23,160 bases of DNA from Cylindrotheca closterium (taxonomy: Eukaryota > Bacillariophyta > Bacillariophyceae > Bacillariales > Bacillariaceae): positions 1-23,160 of the forward strand of contig CAKOGP040001718.1 in NCBI GenBank assembly GCA_933822405.4. Direction: 5' to 3'. The first letter of the stretch is position 1. Every line of letters starts with the position of its first letter. This document shows, in pieces, positions 18,410 to 23,160 of the stretch. The translations under genes were made by a program, and so were the position numbers. Below the pieces are notes generated by a model. It ran no database searches, was not told the DNA's origin, and saw only the letters and a program-made list of their open reading frames with translations.

Positions 18410-20155
18410 TCACTTTGACGGAATGCTTTGAAGTACAGACTTTCTAGTAGTAGTACTGGATTTCTTCTTGCCCTTGCTGCTCTTTTTGGAATCCGCAGCA
18501 TTGTAACCTGGAAAGACCAAACCTGGTGGATAGTTGGCAGAAAGTGCTAGACCACCCTTTGGAGTATCAAAGGAAAACTCCAGTGCTGGAGTCTGTGCGT
18601 ATTCAATGTCGATTCCCGACACATCCGTGATTAACTTGTGGACGCGATGATCTTGGTCGGCTTGGACCGTAAACTTTTTGAAGGTAATGGTAGGATCCAG
18701 TTTTCTTGTCGGATGCTCCGATGGGTCTGGATACTTTACATAAATGGGCGCTGCGCCTCCAATATTGTGACCGTACATGGTGAGAAGATCCCATTGGCGA
18801 GGGGTGCCGTCTGGAAGCGTCTGCGCCATACAGATATGATCTGGATCCCACCCAAGGACATCGTAGACATACCCTTCAATCAATCTGCTAATCTCCGTCG
18901 CTCGGATTGCGTATTGATATGGAATCAATCTTCCAGCTGGAAGAGCCTTGAGTTCTTTACCAAGAGGTCCTGGATTCTCGTCATCCGGAGCAATGATCTC
19001 AATGTATCTACCCTTGTCCATCCCCACGTGTGCTGTTTGGACACCCAGCCCCTCCAATGGTCCCATGATTACTGGTCGTACACCCGACATTTCCTCAAAT
19101 TTGTCCAATGCTTCTGCCATATTGGGAGATGCCAGAACGATATGATCCAGAACATTATCCTCCAAACCGTCCGCCTCCTCGCAAGCCTTTTCTTCTTCTT
19201 CTTCTTCTTCTGGAGGGGCATCAAATTCGCCATTCAGATCCATCCATCGTTGCATCATTTTATTCATGCGGGTATCATACGAATCTTCGGATTCAATGGA
19301 CGGCCAAGATTCGATGGACGACATGTCTCCCACAGTCTCGAGGTCCACCGATAGCTGCAGGCCAGTTCCTTGTTGGTCCGGTAATTCAAATTCCAACAGA
19401 ATTTGTTTGCTATTTTGGAGACTTTGACTGTCGTTCAAAGAGCTTTCTTTGGAATGTCCGGATTGGTCCAGCGTATAAGACTTGTTGTCATTCGATCGAT
19501 GTCCAGATTGATCCATACTTGCGTATTCGTCCTTGGGCGATTGGGTTTCCTTTTCTTTGGCCTTCTCATCGGATATTTGAGAAGCCAAGGTCGGAATGGT
19601 TTTAACTTTGGGAAGTTTCTTTTTCTTCTTTTTGGTGCCTCTTTTCTTTGTATTATTAATTGTAGAATCATCGCCAGTGGAATGGCCAGATGTTGGTTTG
19701 GTCCAGGAATTGCTGCTAGACATCGACTTTATGCTGCTTGGTTTGCGTGGAGATGCCGAGCGACGCTTTGTGGGTTTGGCTGCAACCTTTTTGGAAACAG
19801 AGTTGACATGTTGGCCAGTCAATGCCTTCGTCCATTGATTGTCTCGTTGTTTGATTGGATGTCGTTTGACAATTTTCCTTCGTCCTGCTAGTTTCTTTTT
19901 CGTATTTTTGCGATCTCGTTCACCCGCTTCTTTCACTGCTCTCTGTTTGATGGAGGACTTGGCGGTCACCACGGACATGAGGTTTGGCGCATCTCCTATT
20001 CGACTGCTCATCCGTTTCCCAAAGTCTCCCCGCTTCCCCACAGGACGTTGCAAGTTCCTCCGCCGTTTGATCTTTTTTTGGATTAGAAGAGCAGCAACCT
20101 TGTTTTGCGTGGGTTCTAACTCCAAGGTGCTCTTCCATCCTGACAACCCCGACAT
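18410..20155 (-). CDS. Glyoxalase-like domain protein with long basic disordered N-terminus
   Basis: Predicted 581 aa, intron-less, using ATG 20155 (the four preceding in-frame codons contain no ATG). Residues 1-200 are strongly basic and Ser/Lys-rich (IQKKIKRRR, KRGTKKKKKKLPK), with likely nuclear or nucleolar character. Residues 200-330 are acidic and Ser-rich with two similar DQSGH segments (about 215 and 230) and a poly-Glu run near 316-322. The C-terminal part, about 333-540, matches the glyoxalase-like (Glyoxalase_3 / VOC) fold: LDHIVLASPNMAEALDKFEEMSGV, then AHVGMDKGRYIEIIAPDDENPG. In bacteria this domain occurs in uncharacterised VOC proteins; catalytic activity is unproven. The final 25 residues are Lys/Ser-rich. 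The combination is unusual, and I infer a regulatory or chromatin-side location only from composition. Confidence 0.75.
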   Translation of the reverse strand: MSGLSGWKSTLELEPTQNKVAALLIQKKIKRRRNLQRPVGKRGDFGKRMSSRIGDAPNLMSVVTAKSSIKQRAVKEAGERDRKNTKKKLAGRRKIVKRHPIKQRDNQWTKALTGQHVNSVSKKVAAKPTKRRSASPRKPSSIKSMSSSNSWTKPTSGHSTGDDSTINNTKKRGTKKKKKKLPKVKTIPTLASQISDEKAKEKETQSPKDEYASMDQSGHRSNDNKSYTLDQSGHSKESSLNDSQSLQNSKQILLEFELPDQQGTGLQLSVDLETVGDMSSIESWPSIESEDSYDTRMNKMMQRWMDLNGEFDAPPEEEEEEEKACEEADGLEDNVLDHIVLASPNMAEALDKFEEMSGVRPVIMGPLEGLGVQTAHVGMDKGRYIEIIAPDDENPGPLGKELKALPAGRLIPYQYAIRATEISRLIEGYVYDVLGWDPDHICMAQTLPDGTPRQWDLLTMYGHNIGGAAPIYVKYPDPSEHPTRKLDPTITFKKFTVQADQDHRVHKLITDVSGIDIEYAQTPALEFSFDTPKGGLALSANYPPGLVFPGYNAADSKKSSKGKKKSSTTTRKSVLQSIPSK

Positions 20156-20479
20156 TTTTTTCTGCACACAAGCTATATTGTACTCGAGAGTCCTACTGTA
20201 GCAATACTACAATATGTTAGCAGACGTGTTGTTTGGTTGTTTGGTTGTTTGGTTGTGTACCGGTATTGTTGGTTGTGCTCGGAAAATCGTTTGTACTAAA
20301 ACGCGGTAAACACTAAGAAAGGCCCATTTTGAATGAACGAACGAATGCTGTCCCTTGGCCCATAGTGTAACTCTAATACGGTAGGTAGGTTCCTTTTTAT
20401 GAATATTCTTGCTATTGTTACATTGTAATCCAACTTTTAATCACATACGTCGTAATACATCATGATGACTAGTCCTAAG
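20156..20479. other. Intergenic region with TTTGG run
   Basis: About 320 bp between two minus-strand genes: the 5' side of the glyoxalase-like gene and the 3' side of the SNARE gene. It contains a GTTTGGTTGTTTGGTTGTTTGG run (20230-20252), a TACCGGTA palindrome at 20258-20265, and a CTACTGTAGCAAT element (about 20192-20204) that nearly repeats CTACAGTAGCAAT at 4024-4036. No gene or RNA recognised. Confidence 0.5.
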
Positions 20480-21193
20480 CTAAAGTGCCACAATTGGAAT
20501 TGTCACGGCTGCCACACCGACCGTGACAGCTGTTCCCACCACCATGCCGTATTTGGCATTTTGCCACATCATTTTCTTCTTGAGCTTTTTGGAATTCTTC
20601 TTGAATACAGCCGTCATTTCATTCAATTGTTTGGATTCCTCTTGCAACCGATCAATCTTATCCCCCCGATCCAAAATCATGTCAATGTTCTCGGCCATGA
20701 TCTGTTTGAGACTTTGAATTTCTTGTTCTACCATGGCCACCTTACCCAAATAGCTCACTTCTTGCATGCGCTGATCCAAAATGGGTCCAAAACTGGGTTG
20801 GGCACAATACTGTGACCCTCTCTGCCAGTTCATATCGTGTTCTCGAAAGACTTGCGAAATACCTACAATCTTTTCAATAAAGGACTTGGCTTGTTGGGTT
20901 TCTATAAAGGCCGGATCGTAAACGGCTCCCACTACCCAAATACGAAATTCGGTAGCATCTTCAAATTCACTGTCTTCGACGTGCTCGTAAATGTGAAACT
21001 TGAGTCCCTTGAGACGGGCCGAAAAGGACTTGTTGTTGTAAAATTCCCAGCCTGGCGTTGGCTTTTTTCGCATCAATTCTTGGCTAATGTGCTGGACTCT
21101 CTCATCGTGGATTCCGTGAGCTTCGGCCACGATAATGTCGTTGCGTGCAATGCAGGACCATAGAATTCCGGCTTGGGGGGTGCCTGCTTCCAT
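20480..21193 (-). CDS. Longin R-SNARE, VAMP7/synaptobrevin type
   Basis: Predicted 237 aa, no intron, ATG at 21193. Residues about 8-125 form a longin domain (GILWSCIARNDIIVAEA at the start; GLKFHIYEHVEDSEFEDATE). Residues about 148-207 are the SNARE coiled coil with the R-SNARE zero-layer arginine in MILDRGDKIDRL (R176), then a basic juxtamembrane patch KKLKKKMMWQNAKYG. The final ~24 residues (GMVVGTAVTVGVAAVTIPIVAL) are the tail anchor. VAMP7/VAMP72-type proteins drive fusion of Golgi or endosome vesicles with the vacuole or plasma membrane by pairing with three Q-SNARE helices, and the longin domain folds back to regulate this. Every family hallmark is present; the exact compartment is not determined from sequence. 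Confidence 0.93.
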   Translation of the reverse strand: MEAGTPQAGILWSCIARNDIIVAEAHGIHDERVQHISQELMRKKPTPGWEFYNNKSFSARLKGLKFHIYEHVEDSEFEDATEFRIWVVGAVYDPAFIETQQAKSFIEKIVGISQVFREHDMNWQRGSQYCAQPSFGPILDQRMQEVSYLGKVAMVEQEIQSLKQIMAENIDMILDRGDKIDRLQEESKQLNEMTAVFKKNSKKLKKKMMWQNAKYGMVVGTAVTVGVAAVTIPIVAL

Positions 21194-21825
21194 TTCGATT
21201 CGGAGTTCGATTGGATTTGCTGTAAATTGTACGTTTGCTTGTGTAGATTGGTTGTAAGAGACGTGTAGTACCCTGTTGTGTTATCGATGCAATCAGTTGC
21301 TGCTGGAATGTGTGTATTGATTGTATTGATTGGAGTGACTGATTCTGGTATGGACTGACTGTTGTTTCGTGTGTGAGTGTGCTTCTTTTTTTATATACTG
21401 GTATGGAAAACACTTCACTTTCGGCAAGATCCACAAAAAGGCGGGATTGAGCGAGGGAAGGACTATTACCGCGCAACGGATGATTGATCTTAGCCCAATA
21501 GAGTTGGCCGGTCCGAAGTCGAAAATCCAGTTCTTTTGAATCTGATCAACCACGTCAACTTAGTCACTTATTGAAAGTCACAAAGAATCGTCATTCCTCC
21601 GCAAAAGAAGTTCGAAGTGTTTCGTTTGTTCAATTCGACTCAAATTAGTGGCGGGGCATCGAGCATCGAGCAACGACAAAAAGACCGGAAAAATTAGGCA
21701 CGACGACACAACACAACACGAAAAAAGTACACGACGACGAGCAGGAGAACCCCCCACAGCGATAGCGGAACCAACCCTTCCCAAACAACAATCCAAACCC
21801 TCTATATTCGAAAGAATAGAATAGA
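21194..21825. other. Divergent intergenic region, SNARE and 39-residue repeat genes
   Basis: About 630 bp between the divergent start codons. Minus-strand frames over 21578-21947 overlap the next gene's leader and coding start and are not convincing genes. The last ~200 bp before ATG 21826 are A-rich on the plus strand and are probably its 5' UTR. A TACTGGTA near-variant of the TACCGGTA palindrome is present at about 21398-21405. No RNA gene was recognised. Confidence 0.45.
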
Positions 21826-22317
21826 ATGGTAGAAGAAGGAGAGAAGGAGTTGTGGGAAAAGCCCGCCTGGGCCAAGGGAGGCCACACACTTAAAAAGACT
21901 GGCTTTGGGGACGCCATGAAGACCGACGGCAATTTAGCCGCTCCCATTACCTTTACTCCCTACAAGAATGAAGATCATTCCAATTTCGTGGCAAATCCAA
22001 GCATTTTGCGCAAAACTTTGGTGGGCGATGCCGTCAAGACTGGAGAAAACTTGGCTGCTCCCATTACCTTTACTCCCTTTAAGAACCAAGACCATTCGAA
22101 TGCTGTGGCCAATCAAGCCCGTCTCCAAGCCAGTGAAGTTGGACAAATGGCGAGAGAAGGAATGGACCTGGCGGCACCCATTACGTTTACCCCTTTTAAG
22201 AACGAAGACCACTCGAATCAAGTAGCCAATCCAAAAATTCTGAGGGCAAGTGTGGTAGGAGAAGCCGCTCGATCAGGACAGGATTTGGCCATGCCCATTT
22301 CCTATCGAGACGAGTAA
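21826..22317 (+). CDS. Small protein of 39-residue tandem repeats, unknown function
   Basis: Predicted 163 aa, ATG 21826, no intron. After a short N-terminal segment (KPAWAKGGHTLKKTG, 12-26) the protein is made of an exact 39-residue period: LAAPI occurs at 37, 76 and 115, and its variant LAMPI at 154. Between them each unit has TFTP(Y/F)KN(E/Q)DHSN, then VAN and a basic/aliphatic segment ending VG(D/Q/E). There is no signal peptide, membrane span or Cys. Three complete units and partial ends are present. The DNA period is 117 bp, but copies differ at many silent sites, so the repetition is maintained at protein level and is not a recent duplication. I do not recognise the family; it may be a scaffold, a binding repeat or a disordered linker. 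Confidence 0.75.
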   Translation: MVEEGEKELWEKPAWAKGGHTLKKTGFGDAMKTDGNLAAPITFTPYKNEDHSNFVANPSILRKTLVGDAVKTGENLAAPITFTPFKNQDHSNAVANQARLQASEVGQMAREGMDLAAPITFTPFKNEDHSNQVANPKILRASVVGEAARSGQDLAMPISYRDE

Positions 22318-23072
22318 TAAAATTCACATCATACCACACGGAAGGCATACTTATGATAATTTTGAAACTATAGTATACACAAAAAGAAGACTGATAATGC
22401 TGTATTATTCAACTGCAACAGTATTGCAAAAGTAAAGCCAGTTATTAGTGTTTGGGTGGTACCCGGTAGACGTGAACTCATGTGAAAGGTTCCTGCACGC
22501 GGTATGGTCTGGAATATAGAAATGAAAACTTTCAATTCCATATTCAAAACAATGCGAAATTTTCATATTATTATTCTGCGAGGTATTTTTTATCACTGCG
22601 AAAGGGACGTTTCCCATTTCGATGTTTCGCAAAGTGTAATTGGTCAAGCGCTGTTGCAAGACAGTCTAAAAAGTCTCTCAGCGCCTCTTTAAAAACACCT
22701 GAAATTGAAAACGATTAATGGTCATGGGTTCTCTCACGAGTATTTCTTTTTAGGTAATTTGAGTGATCTTAAATATATATATAGGCGAACGCCCATTTCC
22801 CTATCGATTTTATAAAACCAATCGTTGGACCGACCAACAGCAAACGAGCTCTCAAGTCCCAGTGACGGGCCTTTTGATTTCCAACAGAAGACCGAAATAC
22901 ACTACCAGTACCGGTACTGGACAGGTAGGGCTTATCCTTTCGTGCTTACAACAATTTATTTGAGACGTGTGGCGATTGGCATTCACATTCCAAAGTGAAA
23001 CGGTATTTCGATTGCTACAATAGTCTCAGTCACAGTCACACCAAAAACTCATCACCTCTACAAAATACAACG
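22318..23072. other. Intergenic, no gene seen, perfect 16-bp palindrome
   Basis: About 750 bp with no supported gene. Short frames here do not resemble proteins. A perfect palindrome CCAGTACCGGTACTGG occupies 22905-22920 and an AT-rich run lies at about 22770-22785. The last ~70 bp look like a 5' UTR (CA-rich) for the possible gene at 23073. Confidence 0.55.
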
Positions 23073-23160
23073 ATGAGGAGTCCTGTGACCACCATGAAAT
23101 CAATGAAGAATGGCAAGAAACGGGAATCCGCAACCTCGCATACGCACGATGAAACGGATT
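23073..23160 (+). CDS. Possible start of a gene, cut by window end
   Basis: An ATG at 23073 opens a frame that stays open to the end of the window (29 codons, basic, Lys/Thr/His-rich: MRSPVTTMKSMKNGKKRES). The upstream CA-rich sequence resembles leaders of neighbouring genes. Too short to name, and it may be only a chance open frame. Confidence 0.35.
   Translation, partial: MRSPVTTMKSMKNGKKRESATSHTHDETD

Noticed and set aside
21578..21947. Two overlapping minus-strand frames of about 100 codons with hydrophobic residues
   Set aside because: They cover the leader and coding start of the 39-residue repeat gene in antisense, and their hydrophobic character follows from its A-rich leader.
1..23160. 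tRNA, rRNA, CRISPR or intact transposase
   Set aside because: I looked for TPsiC-like GTTCGANTC with a matching acceptor stem, for evenly spaced short repeats, and for transposase or reverse transcriptase motifs, and found none that hold up.

Overview
The window looks like nuclear DNA of a diatom, probably pennate. Genes are compact and mostly have zero or one short intron (95, 146, 149 and 128 bp, all GT-AG). Two genes encode an N-terminal signal peptide followed by an ASAFAP-like motif with Phe at the predicted cleavage site (PCAS|F and TNG|F), the bipartite plastid-targeting signal of algae with secondary plastids. Intergenic DNA is rich in microsatellites. There are no operons, Shine-Dalgarno sites, rRNAs, tRNAs or CRISPR arrays.

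Layout. 1-344: no convincing gene; a short open frame and a GC-rich hairpin. 345-1679 (-): plastid D27-like carotenoid isomerase. 2095-3968 (+, two exons): plastid bestrophin-type anion channel, divergent from D27. 4217-5697 (-, two exons): selenocysteine lyase/cysteine desulfurase-like enzyme. 5911-7605 (+): Golgi-type glycosyltransferase resembling fucosyltransferases. 7911-9710 and 10728-12527 (-): two copies of one F-box protein gene with identical predicted proteins. They lie in a direct tandem duplication of about 2.8 kb. The second unit begins with a decayed 3' fragment of the glycosyltransferase gene (about 10086-10407). 12528-14466: long gene-poor stretch with a degenerate 200-bp-class tandem repeat. 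14467-15662 (-, two exons): acyl-CoA-binding-domain protein with a multi-pass membrane tail. 15912-16595 (+): membrane-anchored parvulin-type prolyl isomerase. 16637-17829 (-, two exons): secreted or membrane protein of unknown function, beta-rich at the C-terminus. 18410-20155 (-): long basic disordered region fused to a glyoxalase-like domain. 20480-21193 (-): longin R-SNARE of VAMP7 type. 21826-22317 (+): small protein built of exact 39-residue repeats. 23073-end (+): possible start of another gene.

The genes do not form one pathway. The D27/bestrophin pair are both plastid proteins sharing a short divergent intergenic region. Several others belong to the endomembrane system (glycosyltransferase, prolyl isomerase, ACB membrane protein, SNARE).

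The strongest unusual signal is the tandem duplication. Both F-box genes and their immediate flanks are almost identical in nucleotides, while the outer parts of the same two units have diverged clearly. This points to recent gene conversion of an older duplication. Secondary signals are a TACCGGTA palindrome seen only between genes, an enriched TACTGTA/TACAGTA heptamer, and the 39-residue repeat protein.
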